Shown: positions 46,221 through 55,338 of the stretch, piece after piece | Position numbering within the stretch: position 1 is the first letter of the stretch | How the letters are laid out: each line of letters opens with the position of its first letter | From: Bacteroides sp. | Lineage (GTDB): Bacteria; Bacteroidota; Bacteroidia; Bacteroidales; Bacteroidaceae | Direction: 5' to 3' | Assembly (NCBI GenBank): GCA_017471925.1 | Contig: JAFURM010000042.1 | Span: 1-64,000, forward strand | DNA length: 64,000 nucleotides | Made by a program: the position numbers and the translations under genes | The notes under the pieces: generated by a model | Databases searched by the model: none | The model's input: the letters and a program-made list of their open reading frames with translations, nothing else | Told to the model about the DNA's origin: nothing

Positions 46221-47951
46221 TTATTCACCGGCCTTCCATCCCGGATTCTGCTCCAACTGGGGATTCAGCTGCAGCTGATCGGAAGGCAACGGATAGAGGT
46301 AATGCTTGTCTTCCCATACGCGCTCGGTGTACATCACCAGGCAGCCGTCACTGCCGATGGTGCGTCCGGGTGAGGTCCAGTTGCCCTCAAACCAGGTGCC
46401 GGTGTACAGAACGCCCTGCTGGTCCTGGGGCATCTCCACCTCGGCAGTAGCCCAACGCTTCAGGTCGTCGATGCGACGCCCTTCCAGGAAGAATTCCACA
46501 GTGCGCTCGCGACGAATCTCTTCGCGCATGTCGAGTCCGTTCGCCGTAACAAAGGCGTTGCTCAACTTGGGCATAGTGGGGTTGATGCGCTGGCGCACAA
46601 GGTTCAGCGAAAGATCCAGGTCGGCATCGCTGATGGAACCGGAAAGTTCATATACGGCCTCGGTATAGGTCAGCAGCATTTCGGCATAGCGGATGATGGG
46701 GAAATCATAGCTTTCATAGTAGTCCTCCACCTGACGCTCAGTGCCCCACTTTTGGCTTTGATAGCCACTGCCGGCACGGACATTGGCGGTCAGACAGCTG
46801 GCCAGATCGGCATCGGTCCAGGTGGTGCGGAACTTACCGTCATTGTTCCAATACTGTTCGCCGTGATAGAGCAAGGTGTTGTCCATGCGGTTGTCGCGGT
46901 TCTGGAACTCATCGGTCACGCCGCTATATCCCTTGAACTTGGGAGACTTCTCCACGGGGAGACCATCGGAGCAAAGATACATATTCACAATTTTGCGGGT
47001 CACGTAGCAGGCGTTGCCCACCATGCCGTGAGTGAGGTTATAGGCCGTCTTGTCTCCGTTGCGATGACGCTTGAAGAAGATATATTCCGTATTGTCGGCC
47101 TTGGAGAGGTTGGCGGGGTTGCACTGCACACCGTCTTCCAGCGTAAACATATAACGGTAGCTCTGGTTGCCCAGCGTCTCGTTGTAGAAGAGCTTGTAGT
47201 TGCCACTGTTCATCACGGCCTTGGCCGCATCCCGGGCTTCGGTCAGCAGCGCGGTGCTGCGTTCGGTGTTGGACGTTGCGTTCATACCGTTGGTGTGGAA
47301 CTTCTGCCAGGTGCCCTCATAGAGAGCCACACGGGCCTTCAAGGCGAGGGCCACATACTTGTTCAGACGGCCGGCTTCCGAAGAGGTTTCAGGAAGTCCT
47401 TCGGCGGCCTCTTCCAAGTCTTGGAGGATGAGGTCGGCCACCTCACTGCGATCGTTCTGCTTACCATAGAGCGTCTCAGAGTCAATATCCAACGGTTCGG
47501 TTACGATGATGGCATTGCCGAACTTCTGCAACAGTTCAAAATAGCAGTAGGCACGAAAGAACTTCGCCTCGGCCACGGGAACAGCAATGCCGCTCTTGTC
47601 GGCAAAGGTGTTGGCGTTCTTCAACAGCAAGTTGGTGTAGTAGATGCGCTTGTAGGCATTGGTATAGTCACCGTCACTGGTGGGAATGGTGTTGGTTCCC
47701 TTGCTGTAGGTGTTTACGGAAGAGGCACAAATCAGGTCTGAGCGGTAGTCGCTGTGAATGTTGTCACCGATGGCCGCATTGAAGTCGAGTGTCCAGCTAT
47801 AGAACTGGTTGGCAAAGAGCTGGAAGTTGGATGTGCTGGTCCATAAAGTGGTGTCGCTCAGCTGTGCTTTAGGTTCCAAATCCAGACAAGAAGAGGCCAC
47901 TGTTGCCAAAGAGGCGAGGCAGGCTGCCTGTATATATTGTTTCAGTTTCAT
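46221..47951 (-). CDS. SusD/RagB-family nutrient-binding lipoprotein
   Basis: 576 residues. Signal peptide followed by Cys in ASSCLDLEPKAQLSDTT, typical of SusD. Further SusD markers: KFFRAYCYFELLQKFGNAII, APYTRE-like DLILQDLEEAAEGLP, FPIIRYAEMLLTYTEAVYEL and REEIRRERTVEFFLEGRRI. It sits on the cell surface as a lid over the SusC channel and selects the glycan. Lies 13 bp after SusC. Confidence 0.97.
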   Translation of the reverse strand: MKLKQYIQAACLASLATVASSCLDLEPKAQLSDTTLWTSTSNFQLFANQFYSWTLDFNAAIGDNIHSDYRSDLICASSVNTYSKGTNTIPTSDGDYTNAYKRIYYTNLLLKNANTFADKSGIAVPVAEAKFFRAYCYFELLQKFGNAIIVTEPLDIDSETLYGKQNDRSEVADLILQDLEEAAEGLPETSSEAGRLNKYVALALKARVALYEGTWQKFHTNGMNATSNTERSTALLTEARDAAKAVMNSGNYKLFYNETLGNQSYRYMFTLEDGVQCNPANLSKADNTEYIFFKRHRNGDKTAYNLTHGMVGNACYVTRKIVNMYLCSDGLPVEKSPKFKGYSGVTDEFQNRDNRMDNTLLYHGEQYWNNDGKFRTTWTDADLASCLTANVRAGSGYQSQKWGTERQVEDYYESYDFPIIRYAEMLLTYTEAVYELSGSISDADLDLSLNLVRQRINPTMPKLSNAFVTANGLDMREEIRRERTVEFFLEGRRIDDLKRWATAEVEMPQDQQGVLYTGTWFEGNWTSPGRTIGSDGCLVMYTERVWEDKHYLYPLPSDQLQLNPQLEQNPGWKAGE

Positions 47952-47964
47952 ATTCTTATCAATT

Positions 47965-50900
47965 TTAGAAAGTTAAATTCATGCCGAAAGTAAAGTTGCG
48001 GGTGAAGGGATAACGCTTCACACCCGATGCGTCACGTGCCGCTTCCGGATCCCATCCGTCCTTGATTCTGGTTGTTTCCCACAGGTCGGTGCCAGTAGCG
48101 TAGATGCGTGCAGACTGCAGGAATCCCGTTTTCTTCAACAGTTTGGCAGGGAAGGTGTAACCGATGGTGATGTTCTTAAGGCGGAGATAACGGCCGTCCT
48201 GAGCTGTCAGCGAGGAGGCTTGATAGTTCCAGGAGTTTATGTTGCCGTCACTGGTATAGGGAGCATAGTAGGCATCCGGGGTGTCCACACTCCAGGTGTT
48301 GCCGATGGAGGCGGTACTGGTATTGGTGTAGTAGCCACGGAAGGGAACGGTCATGTTGTCGCTGTTGCCACGATAGACAAAGCGATTGGCTGCTCCCTGG
48401 AAGATAAAGTTAATGTCAAAACCTCGCCATTCGGCACCCATGTTGAACGAATACTGGATTTCGGGATTGTCACTGCCCAGGTAGATATAGTCTTTTTCGT
48501 CCAGCACGCCGTCAGCGTTTTCGTCACAATACATGTTATCGCCCACACGCAGGTTGGAAGGCATGCCCACACCATTGTTCTCGTAGTATTTTGCCTTATA
48601 GGCTTCCAGTTGGTCCTCGTTCTGAATTTTGCCGGCATAGCGCAAACCAAAGATAGAGTTAAGAGGATAGCCCTGCATGGTGGACTTGTAGCCGGATGAG
48701 AGAACGGTTGTGCCGCCGTAGTCGGTCAGTTCGTTGCGGGCGAAAGTCAGCGTACCGCCTACGTGATAGCTCACGTCGGCAATCTTGCCACGGTAGTTAA
48801 TCTGTCCTTCATAGCCCCAGCCCTTGAACTTGCCTTCATTCATCTTGGGAGCGCTGTCGCCCAGCTGTGCAGGATAGCTCATGCTCACCAGCATGTTGTC
48901 ATTCTTCTTCAGGAAGGCTTCCACGGTTCCGGTCAATGCACCGTTGAAGAAGCCGAAATCTACGGCAATGTTGTAGTTCTTGATGCGCTCCCATTTGCGC
49001 TTGGTGGAGGCAAAGGAACCGTTGGTCTTGATGTAGGAGACCTTGTCGGAACCAAGGTAGGCACCATCGTCACCGGCCGACACCAGATTGTAGAACTGAA
49101 TACCGTCGTAGTTGTCAATACCACTCTGGTTGCCCACCTCTGCATAGGAGAGACGCAACTTCAGGTCGCTCAGCCAATCCACGTCTCTGAGGAATGATTC
49201 CTGGTTGATTCTCCAGCCTGCGGATGCTCCCCAGAAACCGGCCCAACGGTTTTCGGGACGGAACTTGGAAGAGCCATCGTAGCGTGCATTCAGTTCCAGC
49301 AGGTAGCGGCCGTCATAATCATAATTGAAACGGGTAAAATAGGAGAGAACAGCAGTCTGCCAGCGTTTCTCATCACCCGAGAGGGTCACTTCGCCTGAGC
49401 CGTGTACGATTTCCAGTCCGTTCTGGATATCTTTCACCTGTACACCGAAATAGGTGTGGTCCTTGAACTCATATTGCGAGCCAACGGTCAGGTTCAGTTT
49501 GTGTTTCTCGGCAAAAGTCTTGTTGGCTGCCAAATAGCCCGAAAAAGAATAGAAATCGGTACGTGCAGAGGTCTGCTTGTAATAGGAGTTGGCCTGCGTG
49601 GGGTCTGTACGAACCACCTTGTTGCCGACATAATTATAATAGGTGATGCTGTTTCCCACTACATCACGCTGGGCCGTACTGGTATTATAACCTACGTTGG
49701 CATTGGCTGTCAGCCAGTCGGAAATCTTCCAGTTCAGGGTCTCGCTGATATTGATGGCAGACACCTTCAGCTTGTTGTCGCCGCCATACTCGGCCATAGC
49801 TGCCGGAGAGCCCCAGGTTCCCCAAGCATACGGCTTGCCGTCCATGGATTCGAACGGAAGTCCGGGCATAGGCAGCGTTTTGCTCAACACATTGTCCACC
49901 ATCGTCGGTGCCACCTGGTCCTGACGGTTATAGGCGATGGAGGACTCCAACTTCAGGTTGTTGGTAAAGTTGTAGGTGTTGTTCATGCGGAAGTTGTAAC
50001 GTTGGTTGTTGTTGCTTCCGTACTGCAGGGTAGAACCGTCATACAGGTAGTTCAGGGAGATACGGTAGGCCGACTTCTCTGTACCGCCCGAGAGGCTCAA
50101 GCTGTGGTCGGTGCTCCAGGTCTCGCCAAAGAGGGTATCCAGCCAATTCACGTCGTCAGCAAACACGAAGTCGGACACATCGGTAAACGCAGCCGTTCCG
50201 AAAGGATTAGCCGAAGTCTGCAGGTCAATATAGGTACCTTTGTACTTCTGAGCCAGGTCGGCATAGGTGTACCACACGTTTCCCAGCTGTCCGTCGTTGG
50301 CCAACGTCTGTTTCAGGCCGGTCGCCCATTGGTCCAGGCTCATGGCTTCCTGCATCAGACCCACGGTCTTCAGGGTGGCACTTCCACTATATTCCACCTT
50401 CACCTTGCCTTCAGCACCCTTCTTGGTGGTAATCAGAACAACACCACCCGCAGCACGCGAACCATAAATGGCGGCAGAACCGTCTTTCAGGAAGCTGATA
50501 CTCTCAATATCGTTGGGGTTTATCAAGCGCAGCTCGTTGGCACTCTCATAAGCCACTCCGTCTATGATAATCAGCGGCTCGGTGCTGTTCATTGAGACCG
50601 AACCACGCAGGTTCAACCCCCAACTTTCATCACCGGGTGCAGAAGAGCTACGGGTAATCATTACGCCCGGCACCTGTCCCTGCAAAGCCTGCAACGGGCT
50701 GGACAGCGAGCCTTTGCCGATGAAGGCCTTCTCATCTACAACAGCAATCGCACCGGTCAAGGACTCCTTCTTCATGGTACCATAACCTACAACGACCACT
50801 TCACCCAGCAATTCCGAGTCTTCTTTCAACACAATCTGCAGATTGGTCTCATTGCCTTTCACAGCGACTTCCTGCGTCTTGTAGCCGATGTAGGAAATCT

Positions 50901-51174
50901 GCAGAACGCCCTGGGAGACATTGCTCAATGAGAAATTACCATCAATGTCCGTAATGGTACCGTTTGACGTACCCTTCACCATGACATTGGCACCAATAAT
51001 CGGCATGCCCAAAGCATCGACTACAGTTCCTTTCACTGTACCCGTCTGTTGGACATCCCGTACTTCAACAATTTCAGCCATAGCTATTTGCGGACTTCCT
51101 ATCCACCCTACAAACAGCAATGCTACCGAGAAGAGAATCCTCTTGGAGGATAATTTGAAAGTTCTCTTTTCCAT
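47965..51174 (-). CDS. SusC/RagA-family TonB-dependent outer membrane transporter
   Basis: 1069 residues: signal peptide, a CarboxypepD_reg-like domain (TVKGTVVDALGMPIIGANVM), TonB-box-like region (GEVVVVGYGTMKKESLTGAI), plug (LQGQVPGVMITRSS, IIIDGVAYESANELRLINPN) and a 22-strand-type barrel ending FTFGMNLTF. There is no N-terminal secretin/TonB short (STN) signalling domain, although an ECF sigma gene lies 59 bp upstream. It imports oligosaccharides with SusD using TonB energy. Confidence 0.97.
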   Translation of the reverse strand: MEKRTFKLSSKRILFSVALLFVGWIGSPQIAMAEIVEVRDVQQTGTVKGTVVDALGMPIIGANVMVKGTSNGTITDIDGNFSLSNVSQGVLQISYIGYKTQEVAVKGNETNLQIVLKEDSELLGEVVVVGYGTMKKESLTGAIAVVDEKAFIGKGSLSSPLQALQGQVPGVMITRSSSAPGDESWGLNLRGSVSMNSTEPLIIIDGVAYESANELRLINPNDIESISFLKDGSAAIYGSRAAGGVVLITTKKGAEGKVKVEYSGSATLKTVGLMQEAMSLDQWATGLKQTLANDGQLGNVWYTYADLAQKYKGTYIDLQTSANPFGTAAFTDVSDFVFADDVNWLDTLFGETWSTDHSLSLSGGTEKSAYRISLNYLYDGSTLQYGSNNNQRYNFRMNNTYNFTNNLKLESSIAYNRQDQVAPTMVDNVLSKTLPMPGLPFESMDGKPYAWGTWGSPAAMAEYGGDNKLKVSAINISETLNWKISDWLTANANVGYNTSTAQRDVVGNSITYYNYVGNKVVRTDPTQANSYYKQTSARTDFYSFSGYLAANKTFAEKHKLNLTVGSQYEFKDHTYFGVQVKDIQNGLEIVHGSGEVTLSGDEKRWQTAVLSYFTRFNYDYDGRYLLELNARYDGSSKFRPENRWAGFWGASAGWRINQESFLRDVDWLSDLKLRLSYAEVGNQSGIDNYDGIQFYNLVSAGDDGAYLGSDKVSYIKTNGSFASTKRKWERIKNYNIAVDFGFFNGALTGTVEAFLKKNDNMLVSMSYPAQLGDSAPKMNEGKFKGWGYEGQINYRGKIADVSYHVGGTLTFARNELTDYGGTTVLSSGYKSTMQGYPLNSIFGLRYAGKIQNEDQLEAYKAKYYENNGVGMPSNLRVGDNMYCDENADGVLDEKDYIYLGSDNPEIQYSFNMGAEWRGFDINFIFQGAANRFVYRGNSDNMTVPFRGYYTNTSTASIGNTWSVDTPDAYYAPYTSDGNINSWNYQASSLTAQDGRYLRLKNITIGYTFPAKLLKKTGFLQSARIYATGTDLWETTRIKDGWDPEAARDASGVKRYPFTRNFTFGMNLTF

Positions 51175-51225
51175 AAATTCTGATTTTTAAATTAACAAAT
51201 GCAATGTGCGTTATCTATTTCTATC

Positions 51226-51233
51226 CAAAAGTA
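51226..51233 (-). promoter_or_regulatory. -7-like box upstream of susC
   Basis: TACTTTTG (complement) lies 51 bp before the SusC ATG, overlapping the 3' end of the sigma gene. The -33 position reads GAGT and not TTTG, so the promoter may be read by an alternative sigma factor such as the adjacent ECF protein. Confidence 0.35.
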
Positions 51234-51749
51234 TCAAATGCATTGCCGCATATACTCCCTCACCTCTTTGCGCCCGGCAAACAGATGATTTTCCACTGTT
51301 CTTAAAGAGAGTTGGAGTTTTAATGCGATTTCCGGAACTGTTTTCTCCTCATACCGATTCATCCGGTAAATGACACGCCGTTGGGGAGAAAGCAATGACA
51401 TGCGATGTTTCTCACGGCGGGCCAGGTCATCTGCCACTATGCGGCTTTCCACATTATTATTATAAGTAACAGTAGTCTCAAGCAAGTAGACATTAATCTC
51501 TCGCCGCTTGTAATAACGGCGCAGATAATCTGTAACCAAATTACGGGCTATCGTGAAGATAAAGGACTGGACCGTCTCTTCGCAAAGCATCTGCTTGTAC
51601 TCCATCAGGCGCACAAACGTATCCTGCACCAGGTCCTCCGCTTCCTCCTTATTACCTATCTTATAATAAATATACCGGAAGACGGAAGTGCAAAGTCTCC
51701 GGTAGGATTCTTCCACGATACGGGTAGATTTTACATTGATGTTTTCCAT
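51234..51749 (-). CDS. ECF-type RNA polymerase sigma factor
   Basis: 171 residues with sigma region 2 (YYKIGNKEEAEDLVQDTFVR, then TIARNLVTDYLRR) and region 4 (LSPQRRVIYRMNRYEEKTVPEIA, LSLRTVENHLFAGRKEVREY). No FecR-type anti-sigma gene is adjacent and SusC has no STN domain, so the usual trans-envelope relay is not encoded here. It probably directs the susC operon that starts 59 bp downstream. Region 2 is well conserved; the length is normal for the family. Confidence 0.93.
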   Translation of the reverse strand: MENINVKSTRIVEESYRRLCTSVFRYIYYKIGNKEEAEDLVQDTFVRLMEYKQMLCEETVQSFIFTIARNLVTDYLRRYYKRREINVYLLETTVTYNNNVESRIVADDLARREKHRMSLLSPQRRVIYRMNRYEEKTVPEIALKLQLSLRTVENHLFAGRKEVREYMRQCI

Positions 51750-51896
51750 GTCTTCTGTTATTTTTGGTTATTTCACGATGCAAATGTATAATTTTAAAAG
51801 AAAAGCAAAATTTTCCATGCCATTGAATAAGTCGCTCCTTATTAAGATAGATAAAAAAGTAAAATTAAGTACTGATTTACAGTATATTAAAAGAAA

Positions 51897-51938
51897 ACCT
51901 TTTGGAGTCTCAAATTATTATATGAGACTCCAAAAGGT
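51897..51938 (-). terminator. 16-bp perfect stem-loop terminator
   Basis: 51897-51912 and 51923-51938 pair perfectly (core CCTTTTGGAGTCTCA) with a 10-nt AT loop. On the minus strand TTTTCTTTTA follows the stem. It should stop transcripts arriving from GH95/HepT before the sigma gene. The rest of the 51750-52098 gap is AT-rich with no gene; a TACATTTG box (complement of 51781-51788) faces the sigma gene. Confidence 0.7.
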
Positions 51939-52098
51939 GAATTAATACTTCCCGTTGCTGCGAGAAAGCAGTTGCCTAAATCAGGCATAATCCTAAAAAC
52001 AATCTTAATACGCTCATATTCTTATTCTCTTTTCTTAAAAATACGAACCGAGCGAATCGGACACTCAATAGGAAATGGGAAATAAGTCTAATTGAGAT

Positions 52099-52422
52099 TT
52101 AGATTTTTCCGCTTATATGATTTATAAAGAGACGAATAGCCTTAAGTAATGGTGACAAATTCTTCTGAACCGTCTGGAAAACGATTTCTGCATCAATATC
52201 AAAATATCCGTAGGCGATATGATTACGCATTCCCATAACCTGACTCCATGGAATTTCTGGTTGTAAAGGCAATAAGCTTTCATTTATCGCTTCGATCAGT
52301 ATACAAGTGGCTGCCAAATTTTTCATGCCTTCAGGCGACAACAAATAATTGTCTACACTCTTTACATCTTTATTCCATTCTTGCAACAGCCAAATTGTTC
52401 TTTCAAATCTGACATATGAGTT
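52099..52422 (-). pseudogene. HepT-like (HEPN, DUF86) toxin relic
   Basis: About 108 codons are open with no ATG at the start; upstream in-frame is TGA. Preserved features: LSPEGMKNLAATCILIEAINESL and the C-terminal VMGMRNHIAYGYFDIDAE. The HEPN RNase motif Rx4HxY reads R-NHIA-Y-G-Y, so the catalytic His is Tyr (TAC codon). The partner MntA-type nucleotidyltransferase is absent. Either a broken toxin or, using a TTG start at 52386, a shortened divergent protein. Confidence 0.6.
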
Positions 52423-52616
52423 TCATCAACTCCAAATATTCCCTCTTGTTTTCATAATCTCATTCATATGATTACTAATGGCAAAGACAAAAATATAAAA
52501 GAAACAAGTCTTTCGATTTATTTCTTCCATCACCATTCCAGTTAGCATCAACAGTGCAAACCACAAAAAGTTTGAGGTACTTTTTGTAGTTCGCACTATT
52601 CATATCAATTATGTCA

Positions 52617-55091
52617 TTACCGCTTCATCGAATAATGTAGTTCATAGCTGTGGCCGGACTCCGTCATCAGGTCGTATTCATAGATACGGGAGAGTGTGGG
52701 ATACTGGGGCTCCAGTTCCTGAGAGAGCAGCGGTTGCTTGATTGCCGGAACAGCATAAAAAGGATTGGGATTCTCGCCCGCCGCAGGCTTCAGTCCCTCG
52801 CCCTCCAGGGGGACATAGGAACGAATGCGCAGATGGCCTCCCAGGCGGGAGGTAATCAGGGCTGTGGAGAGTTGTCCGGCCTGCCACTTCATCTCCACCT
52901 CAAAACCGCCTCGAGCTACCAAACCCTTCACATGGCCTTTCGGCCAGGCATCGGGCAGAGCAGGCAACAGATGCAAGGCTCCGTCATGGCTCTGGAGCAA
53001 CATCTCGGCCACACCGGCCGTATAGCCGAAGTTGCCGTCAATCTGGAAAGGAGGATGAGCGTCGAACAGGTTGGGATAGGTGCGTCCCTGAGGATAATCC
53101 TCCTGCACACTGTCGGAGGGTAGCAGCTTCAACAGATTGCCTATCATCTTATAGGCATGGTTGCCGTCGAGCAAACGGGCCCACAGATTGATTTTCCAGC
53201 CAATGGACCATCCCGTAGCCTCATCGCCACGCTGCAGCAGGGTATTCTTGGCCGCCTGGAACAGCAAAGGGTGGGTGTATGGAGAGATTTGATTGCTGGG
53301 GAATAGGCCATAGACGTGCGAGATGTGCCGATGCTGGTCGCGAGGATTATCCAAGTCCTCCAGCCACTCCTGCAACTGGTTGTGACGGCCTATCTGCATC
53401 GGGGGCAGAGCGGCCATCGTCTGCTTCAGGGAGTCCTGATAAGCGACCGGTTTGGCCAGGATGGCCGAAGCCTGCAACGCATTGCCCAACACATCGAATA
53501 TAATCTGATTGTCCATCGTGCATCCGGCCACAATCGTGGAGGCCTTCTGAGTGTTCTCGCCCTGGGGGCCATGTTCGGGCGACATGGAGGGGGCAGTAAC
53601 CTTCCAGCCCGGATAGTGGGGATGTTCCGTCAGATAGTCTATATAGAAATCGGCCGCTCCCTTCATGACGGGATAGACCTCTTCCAGAAAATCACGGTCG
53701 CCCGTATAGAGATAGTGCTGCCACAGGTGGGTGGTGAGCCAGCCGCCTCCCATGGGCCATGTACCGTAAAAAGCGTTGTCCACCGGACCGGTAGCTCGCC
53801 AAATGTCTGTATTGTGATGGGCCACCCATCCGTTGCAGCCATACATCTTCACGGCCGTTTCCCGTCCCGTAACGGCAATCTCCCGGACCATTTCAAACAA
53901 CGGGAAATGGGTTTCGGACAGATTGGTCACCTCGGCCGGCCAATAATTCATCTCCGTGTTGATGTTGATGGTGTACTTGCCATCCCAGGGTGCCAGCAGT
54001 TTGTCATTCCATACACCCTGCAGATTGGCCGGCTGTCCACCGGGCTGGGAGGAGGAAATCAACAGATAGCGGCCATACTGGAACATCAGGGCAGCCAAAG
54101 CGGGATCGTCGCCCGAGTTGAAAGCCTCAATGCGCTTCACGGTTTCCCAGCGGGACTGCTCTGTCTCGCCCAGATCCAGGCTGACACGGTCGAACTGGTT
54201 GCGATAGTAACTGACATGATTGTCCAAAGCCTGGCCGTATGCAGTCTTCAGAGCTTCGGAAAGGTATTTCGACGCTTTCCTGCCTGCATGGCCATCTGCC
54301 CTCGTATAGTCCACGAAGTTGGTGGCAACAGAGACATAGAGGGTGACCACGTCTGCTCCCTGTATGCTCATCCTGTCGCCTTGCATCCTTCTTTTACCAC
54401 CTTTCAGAACGGCCTGCGCCTGCGTCTCCATCCGGATGATGCCGGGTACTCCCTCGTGGGCCGTGGCATTGCCGGTCATGACCAGTTTGGCTCCACGGGC
54501 AAAGACTTTCTTGCCGGAAAGGGGGGAGTCGTAACCAACAGTGAGATTCAGCTTGCCCGGTACACTGGAAGTGAGGCGCACCACCAGCACCTGGTCGATG
54601 AAAGAGGTAAACACTTCACGACGGTATTCCACGCCATCCACCACATAGCTGGTCGTCGCCACCGCCCGCTCAATGTCCAGTTCGCGGCGGTAGTTCTCTG
54701 CCTGTTCATGTCCCGGAAAGTCAATGAACAGACTGCCGATGGTCTGATAGGGCATACCGTTCTTGCCGGTATAGAACGAGCGTTGAATCAACTGCTGAGC
54801 CTCCATCGTCTTCCCCTCGAAAATCAGTTTGCGGATGGCAGGCAAGCTGTCCAGGGCTCCTTCCTTCTCGTTCCGGTAGGGACTTCCTCCCCACATGGTC
54901 TCTTCATTCAACTGGATTTCCTCGCGGATGGTACCGCCATAAACCATCGCCCCCAGTCTGGAGTTGCCCAAGGGCAGCGCCTCCACCCACGTCTGGGCCG
55001 GCTTTGTGTACCACAGCTTCAGGTCACCCGCCCACAAGGTCAGGCAACCCACCAAACTCATGCAAAACGCTAAAACTATACCTTTTCTCAT
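52617..55091 (-). CDS. GH95 alpha-L-fucosidase/galactosidase
   Basis: 824 residues from the ATG at 55091 ([20 protein letters not shown] signal peptide); the frame extends upstream but without family similarity. GH95 signatures: [38 protein letters not shown], the [18 protein letters not shown] segment with the active-site Asn pair, [12 protein letters not shown] (acid Glu region) and [17 protein letters not shown] (base Asp region). Removes terminal alpha-1,2-fucose or alpha-L-galactose. It sits 247 bp downstream of the sensor/AraC regulator and has its own promoter-like site, which hints at regulation by it. Confidence 0.93.
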   Translation of the reverse strand: MRKGIVLAFCMSLVGCLTLWAGDLKLWYTKPAQTWVEALPLGNSRLGAMVYGGTIREEIQLNEETMWGGSPYRNEKEGALDSLPAIRKLIFEGKTMEAQQLIQRSFYTGKNGMPYQTIGSLFIDFPGHEQAENYRRELDIERAVATTSYVVDGVEYRREVFTSFIDQVLVVRLTSSVPGKLNLTVGYDSPLSGKKVFARGAKLVMTGNATAHEGVPGIIRMETQAQAVLKGGKRRMQGDRMSIQGADVVTLYVSVATNFVDYTRADGHAGRKASKYLSEALKTAYGQALDNHVSYYRNQFDRVSLDLGETEQSRWETVKRIEAFNSGDDPALAALMFQYGRYLLISSSQPGGQPANLQGVWNDKLLAPWDGKYTININTEMNYWPAEVTNLSETHFPLFEMVREIAVTGRETAVKMYGCNGWVAHHNTDIWRATGPVDNAFYGTWPMGGGWLTTHLWQHYLYTGDRDFLEEVYPVMKGAADFYIDYLTEHPHYPGWKVTAPSMSPEHGPQGENTQKASTIVAGCTMDNQIIFDVLGNALQASAILAKPVAYQDSLKQTMAALPPMQIGRHNQLQEWLEDLDNPRDQHRHISHVYGLFPSNQISPYTHPLLFQAAKNTLLQRGDEATGWSIGWKINLWARLLDGNHAYKMIGNLLKLLPSDSVQEDYPQGRTYPNLFDAHPPFQIDGNFGYTAGVAEMLLQSHDGALHLLPALPDAWPKGHVKGLVARGGFEVEMKWQAGQLSTALITSRLGGHLRIRSYVPLEGEGLKPAAGENPNPFYAVPAIKQPLLSQELEPQYPTLSRIYEYDLMTESGHSYELHYSMKR

Positions 55092-55134
55092 ATCTGATAA
55101 TATTATAAAATGATGTTTTTGCAAATAGAGGCCG

Positions 55135-55165
55135 CAAAGATAGCCTTTATATTTGGAAATCCAAC
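55135..55165 (-). promoter_or_regulatory. Candidate promoter of the GH95 gene
   Basis: Minus strand: GTTG (complement of 55162-55165), 19-bp spacer, TATCTTTG (complement of 55135-55142), 43 bp before the ATG. The -33 box is 3 of 4 bases to consensus. Confidence 0.45.
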
Positions 55166-55338
55166 GGTTGCAAACAACATTCCGAGGTCGGTCCTTCCGG
55201 TCATCCTTCGTCACAGGTCAATGGAGATCATGCCGGGTAAATGCCTTGACCAGGTCATGCCTATACCTGGATTTGAGTACGGCAAAAAATCGCAATGCAA
55301 AGGAAGAAAGAGAGGAATTGGGATTTCAGCTGGTAGAA

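Noticed and set aside
53316-55073. 585-codon plus-strand frame opposite GH95
   Set aside because: Antisense shadow of a well-conserved glycosidase.
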